A DNA stretch of 33,096 bases, from contig CAJAVE010000037.1 in assembly GCA_903945325.1 (NCBI GenBank), forward strand, positions 1 to 33,096, written 5' to 3'. The notes under the pieces are model-generated. The model had not been told where the DNA came from and ran no database searches. It worked only from the letters and a program-made list of their open reading frames with translations. Position 1 is the stretch's first letter, and every line of letters starts with the position of its first letter. The position numbers were made by a program, and so were the translations under genes. The stretch comes from an uncultured beta proteobacterium (GTDB lineage Bacteria > Pseudomonadota > Gammaproteobacteria > Burkholderiales > Burkholderiaceae_C). Below, one piece after another: positions 16,346 through 23,332 of this stretch.

Positions 16346-18288
16346 GCTGCTGCCTTTACGGGGGCAAAGGTCTTGGTGTCTTCAATGCGCAGGGTTGCGC
16401 TGACCTTGCCTGTGCGACCGTCTTCAAACTTGACCTGGGTCTCGATAAATTGCGATGACTTTCCGCTGTACAGGGCGTCAATCAAACCGTCGTAGCGTTC
16501 AGCGATGAAGCCGCGGCGAACCTTATTAGTGCGGGTCAGCTCGCCGTCATCCGCATCGAGCTCTTTGTGCAAGACCAAAAAGCGACTGACCTGGCTGCCA
16601 GCCAGCAGCGTGTCCACACTCAGGTCGGCGTTGACTTTTTCGACGCATTCCTTGATCAGCTGGTAGACCTCGGGTTTTTGCGCCAGATCGGTGTAGCCCG
16701 CGTAGGGCAGGTTGCGCCGCTCGGCCCAGTTGCCGACCGCATCGAAGTCGATGTTGATGAATACACAAACCTGGTCGCGGCCATCGCCGTAGGCCACCAC
16801 TTCCTTGATGTGCTGGAAGAATTTGAGCTTGTTCTCCACGTATTTGGGGGCGAACATGGCGCCATCGTTGGCGCCGCCCTTGATGCGACCCACATCCTTG
16901 ACGCGATCTATGATCTTGAGGTGGCCGTGGGCGTCGATAAAGCCGGCATCGCTGCTGTGGTACCAGCCTTCCGCAGTAAGAACCTCGGCCGTGGCTGCGG
17001 GGTTTTTGTAGTACTCCTTGAGCAAGCCGGGCGACTTGATCAGGATCTCGCCGTTATCCGCCACCTTGATCTCTACCCCCTCGCACGGCACGCCCACTGT
17101 ATCGGCACGCGCTTCGTGGTCGGGCTGCAGGCAGACGAACACAGCGGTCTCTGTGGAACCGTAGAGTTGCTTGAGGTTGATGCCGATGGAGCGAAAGAAT
17201 GAAAACAGGTCGGGACCAATGGCCTCGCCGGCCGTGTACGCCACGCGCACGCGGCTCATGCCCAGCGTATTGCGAAGTGGGCCATAGACAAAAAAGGTAC
17301 CCAATGCGTACAGCACGCGATCCACCAGCGAGATGGACTTGCCGTCCATCAACGTGGGCCCCACCCGTTTGGCAATGCCCATGAAGTAATGGAACATGTT
17401 GCGCTTGATGACTCCAGCATCTTCCATGCGAATCATCACACTGGTCAACAGCCCTTCAAAGACGCGCGGTGGTGCAAAGTAATAGGTGGGGCCAATTTCC
17501 TTCAGGTCGATGGTGACCGTAGCCGCCGACTCGGGGCAATTGACGACGTAACCACAGGCCAGCCACTGTGCGTACGAAAAGATGTTTTGCCCAATCCAGG
17601 CCGGAGGAAGGTAAGCCAGCACTTCTTCGGAGCCAGTCAACTTGTCAAAGTCGGCGCCCACACGGGCCCTGTTGAGCAGCGAGTTGTGCGTGTGCACCAC
17701 GCCCTTGGGGTTGCCCGTGGTACCCGAGGTGAAGAACATGGCCCCCACATCGTGAGGTCCAGCCTTTTCCACCTCGGCCGCGAAGAAGTCCGGGTGGATG
17801 CCGACAAACGCTTTGCCCGCTGCCTGCAGTTCATCAAGTGAGGCCAGGCAGGGCTCGTCGTATTTGCGCAGTCCACGGGGGTCGTCAAAGTAAATGCGCT
17901 CCAGCTGGGGGCAACTCTCCCGGATTTCCAACAGCTTGTCGACCTGCTCCTGGTCCTCGGCAAAGGCAAAGCGCACTTCGGCGTTGTTAATGGGAAAAAC
18001 GCACTCGGCAGCGGCAGCATCCTGGTATAGCGGCACAGGTATGGCGCCCAGCGACTGCACGGCCAGCATGGTGGCGTACAGGCGCGGCCGATTGGCCCCC
18101 ACAACGACCATGTGCTCGCCCCGGCGCAAACCGGCCTGATGCAGGCCCGCGGCAAGTTGCTGCACCATAGCCAAAAGGTCAGCCCAGGACAGCGATTGCC
18201 AGATACCGTATTCCTTTTCACGCATGGCGGGCGCGGTTGGGCGCTCACTGGCGTGCTTTTGGAGTAGCCGCGGAAAAGTGGTTTGCAT
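16342..18288 (-). CDS. AMP-forming long-chain acyl-CoA synthetase
   Basis: A 648-residue adenylate-forming ligase converting a carboxylic acid, ATP and CoA to acyl-CoA, AMP and pyrophosphate. Core motifs: A3 P-loop TSGTTGNPKG (187-196), A5 LYGSTETAVF, A7 WYHSSDAGFID, and a C-terminal RTNKVRRGFI that holds the expected catalytic lysine. Length and the large N-terminal region match the FadD/FACL class. ATG at 18288 is preferred to an open extension up to 18366, because AAGGATT lies about seven bases upstream and MQTTFPRLLQKHASERPTAP aligns with the family start. First gene of the leftward transporter operon, overlapping livG by four bases. The substrate may be a fatty or aryl-alkyl acid. Confidence 0.9.
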   Translation of the reverse strand: MQTTFPRLLQKHASERPTAPAMREKEYGIWQSLSWADLLAMVQQLAAGLHQAGLRRGEHMVVVGANRPRLYATMLAVQSLGAIPVPLYQDAAAAECVFPINNAEVRFAFAEDQEQVDKLLEIRESCPQLERIYFDDPRGLRKYDEPCLASLDELQAAGKAFVGIHPDFFAAEVEKAGPHDVGAMFFTSGTTGNPKGVVHTHNSLLNRARVGADFDKLTGSEEVLAYLPPAWIGQNIFSYAQWLACGYVVNCPESAATVTIDLKEIGPTYYFAPPRVFEGLLTSVMIRMEDAGVIKRNMFHYFMGIAKRVGPTLMDGKSISLVDRVLYALGTFFVYGPLRNTLGMSRVRVAYTAGEAIGPDLFSFFRSIGINLKQLYGSTETAVFVCLQPDHEARADTVGVPCEGVEIKVADNGEILIKSPGLLKEYYKNPAATAEVLTAEGWYHSSDAGFIDAHGHLKIIDRVKDVGRIKGGANDGAMFAPKYVENKLKFFQHIKEVVAYGDGRDQVCVFINIDFDAVGNWAERRNLPYAGYTDLAQKPEVYQLIKECVEKVNADLSVDTLLAGSQVSRFLVLHKELDADDGELTRTNKVRRGFIAERYDGLIDALYSGKSSQFIETQVKFEDGRTGKVSATLRIEDTKTFAPVKAAA

Positions 18289-18366
18289 TGCCGAATCCTT
18301 GTCAACTGATCCAACCCCGATGCGGTGCAAAGGGACTGTGTATGGATGCGAATAGTAGCCGCGCAT

Positions 18367-18395
18367 TTGACGTCAAGTTGTCGTTTGGACGACAA
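18367..18395. promoter_or_regulatory. Two adjacent palindromes in a divergent promoter region (candidate operator)
   Basis: A perfect 10-bp palindrome TTGACGTCAA (18367-18376) and a perfect 7-4-7 interrupted palindrome TTGTCGT-TTGG-ACGACAA (18378-18395), one base apart, centres 15 bp apart. They lie in the 167 bases between the divergent acyl-CoA synthetase and Crp/Fnr genes. TTG...CAA ends resemble Crp/Fnr-family half-sites, so the product of the adjacent gene is the natural candidate binder; this is inference. Confidence 0.6.
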
Positions 18396-18455
18396 TTCCA
18401 ACTTTTCTGGGTAGGTGTTTTCCCTTCACTTATTGGTAACTTACAGAGCACAGCC

Positions 18456-19169
18456 ATGCCATCCGATTCCGCACTGCACCAACGCCGTCGTGCCCTGACC
18501 GAAGGCGAGCTCGGCGCCATTCCCTGGTTCCACTTGCTCTCGCCCGCTGAGCAGGAGCGCGCCAACGACGATCTGAAAATCGCCGATGCAGACCTGGGTG
18601 AATACGTCTGCAGAACCGGCCGTCCGGTGACCTATTGGTTCGGCGTGGTGGACGGCCTGCTCAAGATGAGCAGCGACACCGCAGAGGGTCAAACGATGAC
18701 CTTTACCGGCGTGCCGCCCGGCGGCTGGTTTGGCGAGGGTACGGCCATGAAGCGCGAGACCTACCGCTATAACATTCAGGCACTGCGCAAGAGTCGCGTG
18801 GCGGGCTTGCATGTGGATACCTTCCACTGGCTGCTGGACCACTCCATTGGCTTCAACCGCTTTGTCATGAACCAGCTCAACGAGCGCCTGGGGCAGTTCA
18901 TTGCCGCGCGCGAGATCGACCGCATGACCAACCCCGACATCCGGGTGGCCCGCAGTCTGGCCTCGCTGTTCAACCCGGTGCTGTACCCGGGTGTGGGCGA
19001 GGTGCTGCGCATCACGCAGCAGGAATTGGCCTATCTGGTGGGGTTGTCGCGCCAGCGGGTCAACGAAGCCTTGACCGCGCTGGCATCGCAGGGAGCAATC
19101 CAGGTGGAATATGGCGGCCTGCGGGTCATCGACCTGCAGGCGCTGCGAACCCAGACGCTATTTCGGTGA
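18456..19169 (+). CDS. Crp/Fnr-family transcriptional regulator
   Basis: A 237-residue regulator. Residues about 20-130 form the cyclic-nucleotide-binding-like beta-roll (VTYWFGVVDGLLKMSS, then GVPPGGWFGEGTAM), residues 135-155 the dimer helix, and 165-230 the winged helix with recognition segment TQQELAYLVGLSRQRVNEAL (188-207). There is no N-terminal cysteine cluster (a single Cys52), so it is not an oxygen-sensing iron-sulfur FNR; the effector is unknown and could be a CoA thioester or nucleotide. ATG at 18456 places the domain correctly, and upstream in-frame codons would run through the operator. It is divergent from the acyl-CoA synthetase/ABC operon, which it probably controls. Confidence 0.88.
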   Translation: MPSDSALHQRRRALTEGELGAIPWFHLLSPAEQERANDDLKIADADLGEYVCRTGRPVTYWFGVVDGLLKMSSDTAEGQTMTFTGVPPGGWFGEGTAMKRETYRYNIQALRKSRVAGLHVDTFHWLLDHSIGFNRFVMNQLNERLGQFIAAREIDRMTNPDIRVARSLASLFNPVLYPGVGEVLRITQQELAYLVGLSRQRVNEALTALASQGAIQVEYGGLRVIDLQALRTQTLFR

Positions 19170-19306
19170 AACCAGCACAAATGGATCGGTGCCTGGCCGC
19201 TTCGACCGTAGTACTTTGGCGCTATCTGAACAATCCTTGATCCAGATAGGGTAACGTCGCTGAGAAACTTGACTAGAATTTCTGTGTCCGTCGTTGGACC
19301 CACAAG

Positions 19307-19654
19307 ATGCGAAATTCAATTTCAAGCTTTGTTTCAACTTTCAGCGATATGCTGAGCGGTCACAGTCCGGCCGAGAAGGCGTGTGCCCGTCAAGAAGAGA
19401 TTCGAACGGCCATGCTGGCCGCCCTTTCAGAAATTGAAAGCACGCACCCTGGCGACTTTTCCAAGTCACTGGTGACGATTACGCAGGCCAATGATGTGCA
19501 GTCACTGTGGTACGCAAGAAGCGAGTTATTGCGTCTGATCGCCGACCGTGACGGGGAGAAGGCCGCTCGTGCAATTTTGGACACCATTACTAACATGTTT
19601 GACGGCCTGGTCCCGAAAAACCAGATGCCCTCAAAAAAGAAAACCAACCGCTAG
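19307..19654 (+). CDS. Small helical protein of unknown function
   Basis: Not recognised. The 115-residue product is predicted soluble and mostly helical, with segments EEIRTAMLAALSEIESTHPG and SLWYARSELLRLIADRDGEK, and a basic C-terminus PSKKKTNR. No signal peptide or membrane span. The start ATG at 19307 has no good ribosome binding site. It lies 24 bases before the bacteriohemerythrin gene on the same strand, so the two are probably co-transcribed, which suggests a role linked to oxygen or chemosensing. It could also be an unrelated accessory protein. Confidence 0.7.
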   Translation: MRNSISSFVSTFSDMLSGHSPAEKACARQEEIRTAMLAALSEIESTHPGDFSKSLVTITQANDVQSLWYARSELLRLIADRDGEKAARAILDTITNMFDGLVPKNQMPSKKKTNR

Positions 19655-19678
19655 CCATCGGCCTGCAGGACCACTCCA

Positions 19679-20095
19679 GTGACACAGCTATCACCCCCCC
19701 CAATAAAGCCGTTTGCTGTTGAATGGAGAGAGGGCTTCAGCATTGGTATTGAACAATTGGACAGGGAGCACCGCCACCTGTTTTCGCTGGTGTTGGCGCT
19801 CAATCTGGATTCGGTCGGGCAAACCATGGAAAAGCTGCTGGACTATGTGGTCATCCATTTTTCCGATGAGCAGAATGCAATGGACCGAAGCGGCTACCCC
19901 GCCCTTGAGCAGCACTTGCGCCTGCACGAGGAATTTGCGGCCAAAATTGCCGATTTTCTGGTCACGGGTGACGACTGGACTGAAGAACGGGTTCAGGAAC
20001 TTCGCCGGTTTCTGAACAAGTGGCTCATCGCGCACATCATGACTCACGACATGCGTTTCGGTAAGTGGCTCGCCAACGAGAGCAAGCCGCACTGA
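19679..20095 (+). CDS. Bacteriohemerythrin
   Basis: A 138-residue single-domain non-heme diiron protein that binds oxygen reversibly, for oxygen storage, delivery or sensing. All seven expected iron ligands are visible: His31 (LDREHRHLF), His60 and Glu64 (HFSDEQ), His79 and His83 (HLRLHEEF), His119 and Asp124 (HIMTHDMRF). Start is GTG at 19679 with AGGA at 19667-19670 eight bases upstream; the next Met would remove the first ligand. No fused signalling domain. It follows the small unknown gene at 19307 and faces the DUF3334 gene tail to tail. Confidence 0.92.
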   Translation: MTQLSPPPIKPFAVEWREGFSIGIEQLDREHRHLFSLVLALNLDSVGQTMEKLLDYVVIHFSDEQNAMDRSGYPALEQHLRLHEEFAAKIADFLVTGDDWTEERVQELRRFLNKWLIAHIMTHDMRFGKWLANESKPH

Positions 20096-20104
20096 ACCGG
20101 GGCC

Positions 20105-20803
20105 CTACATGCCGAGCGACCTCAAAAGTTCGTCCTGATCGCTCAAATCCTGCGCGTCCGATGTGGGCTGGCTCACATTGCGCTCTGCCTCGGCTTGGGC
20201 GATGACCTCGTCCGGTGTGAGCGCCTCGTTGATTTCAAAGTCATGCAGCTTGATGAACTCGGTGCGGTCAATCGCCAGCTCCAGGTAGAAAATATTGTTC
20301 TTGCCGGTATAGAAGGTCACACGCCGTGACTCGGGCTGGTCCAGTTGCGTGTCCACACTGAGCATCACCTGTTTGTTGAGCACCAGCATCTTGGGCTGGT
20401 TCTGGGTAATGGTGGTTTGCAACTCGCGGCGCACCTTGCCAGTGAAGTCCCCCACGATCTGGTTCATGAGTTCTCCCATGATGTTGCTCACTTCGTCTGA
20501 GGTGTGGGACAGCGCCAGCTCACTCTTGGGCATGCCCATGTTCAGCATATAGCTTTCGTAGAGTTCCATGGCCGTTTGTGCCGAGAAATTGAGAACCACC
20601 AGCCCGGAAAACCCCCCGTCAAACAAGACAAAGCAGCCAATGTCGGGCTTGAGGCAGGTTTTGGTGATGCGCTGAACCATGCCGGAGTAGTGGATCGGGC
20701 ACTGGGTAGCCGCCGTCAGCACCCTCGTCACCGAATTGCAAAGGCTTGTCAGAATATCCTCGGTACCGTAAACAACGGTGGATTCTTGCCACGTTTTGAC
20801 CAT
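20105..20803 (-). CDS. DUF3334 family protein (CheX-like fold suspected)
   Basis: A 232-residue protein matching the DUF3334 family as I know it: SLCNSVTRVLTAATQCPIHY, MVQRITKTCLKPDIGCFVLF, EVSNIMGELMNQIVGDFTGK and TGKNNIFYLELAIDRTEFIK are its conserved blocks. The ExxNxxGE-type segment recalls the CheC/CheX phosphatase signature, so a chemotaxis-related activity is plausible but unproven. ATG at 20803 is chosen because GGAGAG lies about seven bases upstream; 30 further in-frame codons upstream lack family resemblance. Convergent with bacteriohemerythrin, nine bases between stops. Confidence 0.82.
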   Translation of the reverse strand: MVKTWQESTVVYGTEDILTSLCNSVTRVLTAATQCPIHYSGMVQRITKTCLKPDIGCFVLFDGGFSGLVVLNFSAQTAMELYESYMLNMGMPKSELALSHTSDEVSNIMGELMNQIVGDFTGKVRRELQTTITQNQPKMLVLNKQVMLSVDTQLDQPESRRVTFYTGKNNIFYLELAIDRTEFIKLHDFEINEALTPDEVIAQAEAERNVSQPTSDAQDLSDQDELLRSLGM

Positions 20804-20907
20804 AACTGAACTCTCCAGCCAAAAGGATGACTGTACAACGGGTCTCGCCCATGTGGCGAAAATCGGGGGCTGAATGCACGCCAAACGCCGCAACCAAGCA
20901 TCAAATA

Positions 20908-20957
20908 GGCCTCAAGCCCTCGTAAAATATGCGCAAGCAGCTACAAAAGATATAGCA
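20908..20957 (+). repeat. Dispersed 50-bp hairpin repeat, copy 4
   Basis: GGCCTCAAGCCC, then AATATGCGCAAGCAG and the terminal GCTAC-N7-ATAGC pair with one mismatch. It ends one base before the ATG of the pseudouridine synthase gene, occupying the place where a ribosome binding site would be. Confidence 0.8.
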
Positions 20958-20958
20958 A

Positions 20959-21957
20959 ATGACAGATTCCAAACCACCTGCCCCGCCCACCGTTTTTCGC
21001 CGTGCTGCCCCGCCTGCGGGCAAGGCACCCGTGGGCCGCGCCGCCATCCCGGCCGGGCAAGCCAACACGGCTGCGCACGGCGCCAACGGTACCGTACGCC
21101 TGAACAAACGCATGGCCGAGCTGGGCATGGCGTCGCGCCGTGAAGCCGACGACTGGATCGCCAAAGGCTGGGTCAAGGTCAACGGCAAGGTCGCCGAAAT
21201 GGGCATGCAGGTTGCACCGGATGCGCGCATCGAGGTGACCCAGCAGGCCAAAGGCGCACAGGCCAACCAGGTCACCATCCTGCTCAACAAGCCCATCGGC
21301 ATCGTCAGTGGTCAGGCCGAAGACGGGCACGAGCCCGCCATCACGCTCATCCAGCCGCAAAACCGCTGGTGCGATGACAACGCCCGCTTCTTTTTCCATG
21401 GCAGCCAGCTCAAGAGCCTGGTGCCCGCCGGGCGGCTGGACATTGACTCCACCGGTCTGCTGGTGCTGACCCAGGACGGCCGTGTGGCGCGCCAGTTGAT
21501 TGGCGAGGACTCGGGGATGGAGAAGGAGTATTTGGTCCGGGTGGTCTACACCGGCGTGGCCAACCCGGCGGCTGCCAATTCCGCCGCTGCCACCTATGGC
21601 GCGCGCCCCATGGCAAGACCGGCCCAGCCCGCACCGCCCACCCAGCTTAGCCGCATCGACGATGACGACCCCGTCAGCACCGACGTTCAATCCGTCTTCC
21701 CGGCCGACAAGTTGCGCCTGCTGCGCCATGGCCTGAGCCTGGACAACCAGGCGCTCAAGCCCGCGAAAGTGGAGTGGCAAAACCCCGAGCAGTTGCGTTT
21801 TGTGCTGGTAGAAGGCAAGAAGCGCCAGATCCGTCGCATGTGCGAACTGGTGGGGTTGAAGGTGGTGGGACTCAAGCGCGTGCGCGTCGGCAAGGTCATG
21901 CTGGGCCATTTGCCGGTGGGTCAGTGGCGCTACCTGGCTCCGCATGAGAGCTTCTAG
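20959..21957 (+). CDS. rluF: RluF-like 23S rRNA pseudouridine synthase
   Basis: Isomerises a uridine in rRNA to pseudouridine. The 332-residue product has a Pro/Ala-rich N-terminal extension (1-44), an S4 RNA-binding domain (45-95: VRLNKRMAELGMASRREADD), and the RsuA/RluB/E/F catalytic domain with LNKPIGIVSG (109-118) and catalytic Asp161 in AGRLDIDSTGLL. EKEYLV (188-193) and KKRQIRRMCELVGL (287-300) are closer to RluF than to RluB. An Ala/Pro- then Asp-rich insertion (about 199-247, including RIDDDDPVS) interrupts the domain. The start ATG at 20959 abuts repeat copy 4 and lacks a ribosome binding site. RluB or RluE specificity cannot be excluded. Confidence 0.82.
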   Translation: MTDSKPPAPPTVFRRAAPPAGKAPVGRAAIPAGQANTAAHGANGTVRLNKRMAELGMASRREADDWIAKGWVKVNGKVAEMGMQVAPDARIEVTQQAKGAQANQVTILLNKPIGIVSGQAEDGHEPAITLIQPQNRWCDDNARFFFHGSQLKSLVPAGRLDIDSTGLLVLTQDGRVARQLIGEDSGMEKEYLVRVVYTGVANPAAANSAAATYGARPMARPAQPAPPTQLSRIDDDDPVSTDVQSVFPADKLRLLRHGLSLDNQALKPAKVEWQNPEQLRFVLVEGKKRQIRRMCELVGLKVVGLKRVRVGKVMLGHLPVGQWRYLAPHESF

Positions 21958-21974
21958 CGCGATAGCATCGCGCC

Positions 21975-23234
21975 ATGACCAAGCCACCCAAAGCCCCTGC
22001 AGCCTCCATCAACCACCTGCGCCCTTCTGACCTGCGCGCCATCGCGCAGTTGGCCACACAAGCCACCCGTGGCGTGACCCGCATGACCGAAGGCGTGCAC
22101 CATGCGGTGTTGCGCAGCATGGGCGCACCCGACAACCAGCAGGCGCAGACTGGCGGAATCACGGGTTTTGTCTACCGCACGGTGCATGGCGTGACCGAAC
22201 TGGTGGGCAAAGGCCTGCAGACCGCGTTTACCAGGCTGGAGCCCCTGCTGGAAACGCTGGTCGACCAGCCCCCCGAGACACCGGAGCGCGAAGCTGTGTT
22301 GGCTGCGCTAAACGGTGTCATGGGCGACCAGCTGCTGCAAACCCACAACCCGCTGGCCACACCCATGACGCTGCGCTACCAGGGCCGCGCCCTGAACCTG
22401 CATGCCATGCCCCCGATGCCGGGCGCCACCGGCAAGGTGCTGCTATTGATTCACGGCCTGTGCATGAACGACCTGCAATGGCGCACCCAACCCGGAAACA
22501 ACCCGGCCAAAGTGTCTGACCATGCCTCAGCGCTGGCTGTACAGTTGGGCTACACCCCTGTTTACCTACGCTACAACACGGGTCTGCACACCTCGCAAAA
22601 CGGGCGCGCGCTGGCATCCATGCTGGAGCAAATGCTGGAGAAGTGGCCCCTGCCAGTGGAAGAACTCACGGTCGTTGTGCACAGCATGGGCGGCCTGGTG
22701 ATCCGCAGCGCGGTGCACTGTGCCCAACAGGGGGCGCTACGGTGGCCACAGCAACTCAAAAATATCGTCTTTTTGGGCACACCCCACCATGGCGCGCCAC
22801 TGGAGCGGGCGGGCAACTGGCTGGACGTGATTTTGGGCACCAACCCGTTCAGCAAACCCTTTGCCAAACTGGGCCAGTTGCGAAGCGCTGGCATCACCGA
22901 TCTGCGCTACGGCCATGTGCTGGACGCAGACTGGCAGGGCCATGATCGCTTCACCAAGCGCTCCGACAGCCGCCAACCCCTTCCCCTACCCGATAGCGTG
23001 GCGTGCTACACCGTAGCGGCCACCACAGCGGCCAAACGCAGCCCGCTGGCTGACCGGGTGATTGGAGACGGCCTGGTGCCACTGCCCAGCGCCTTGGGCC
23101 AGCACGCGGACCCGAGCCGCCAGCTGGGCTTTGGCAAGGCGGCGCAGACCATCGTCTACCGCACCAGCCACATGGCGCTTCTGCACAGCCCCGAGGTAAC
23201 GCGCCAGATCATCCACTGGCTGACGCCCTCTTGA
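21975..23234 (+). CDS. Alpha/beta-hydrolase (lipase/PGAP1-like esterase)
   Basis: A 419-residue serine hydrolase. The core starts at about 150 with the oxyanion strand VLLLIHGLCMNDLQW, then nucleophile elbow HSMGG with Ser237, GTPHHGAPLERAG (268-280, common in lipases and PGAP1-like esterases), probable Asp365 in GDGLVPLPSA and His399 in RTSHMALL. The first 130 residues are helical and amphipathic with no signal peptide, so it is probably cytoplasmic. Substrate unknown; an ester lipid or PHA-related ester is possible. It begins 17 bases after the pseudouridine synthase stop. Its stop codon lies inside the -35 box of the htpG promoter. Confidence 0.82.
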   Translation: MTKPPKAPAASINHLRPSDLRAIAQLATQATRGVTRMTEGVHHAVLRSMGAPDNQQAQTGGITGFVYRTVHGVTELVGKGLQTAFTRLEPLLETLVDQPPETPEREAVLAALNGVMGDQLLQTHNPLATPMTLRYQGRALNLHAMPPMPGATGKVLLLIHGLCMNDLQWRTQPGNNPAKVSDHASALAVQLGYTPVYLRYNTGLHTSQNGRALASMLEQMLEKWPLPVEELTVVVHSMGGLVIRSAVHCAQQGALRWPQQLKNIVFLGTPHHGAPLERAGNWLDVILGTNPFSKPFAKLGQLRSAGITDLRYGHVLDADWQGHDRFTKRSDSRQPLPLPDSVACYTVAATTAAKRSPLADRVIGDGLVPLPSALGQHADPSRQLGFGKAAQTIVYRTSHMALLHSPEVTRQIIHWLTPS

Positions 23235-23257
23235 AATCGGGGCCTATCGCCCATAAT
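23227..23257 (+). promoter_or_regulatory. Heat-shock (sigma32/RpoH) promoter of htpG
   Basis: -35 CTTGAAA at 23230-23236 and -10 CCCATAAT at 23250-23257, spacing 13 bases, close to the RpoH consensus CTTGAAA / CCCCATnT. Transcription would start near 23264, giving an htpG leader of about 70 bases. The -35 box includes the stop codon of the preceding hydrolase gene. Confidence 0.75.
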
Positions 23258-23332
23258 TGAAGGCTTACCGCGTGGCGCACAGGGCGCCCGTTGGATATTC
23301 CTTGTTGAAGCTTTACCGAAAGTTGTATTCCC

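Noticed and set aside
20941..21987. 348-codon minus-strand open frame opposite the pseudouridine synthase gene.
   Set aside because: The plus strand encodes S4 and catalytic motifs of RluF-like enzymes; the antisense product has repetitive Leu/Ala/His composition without a domain.
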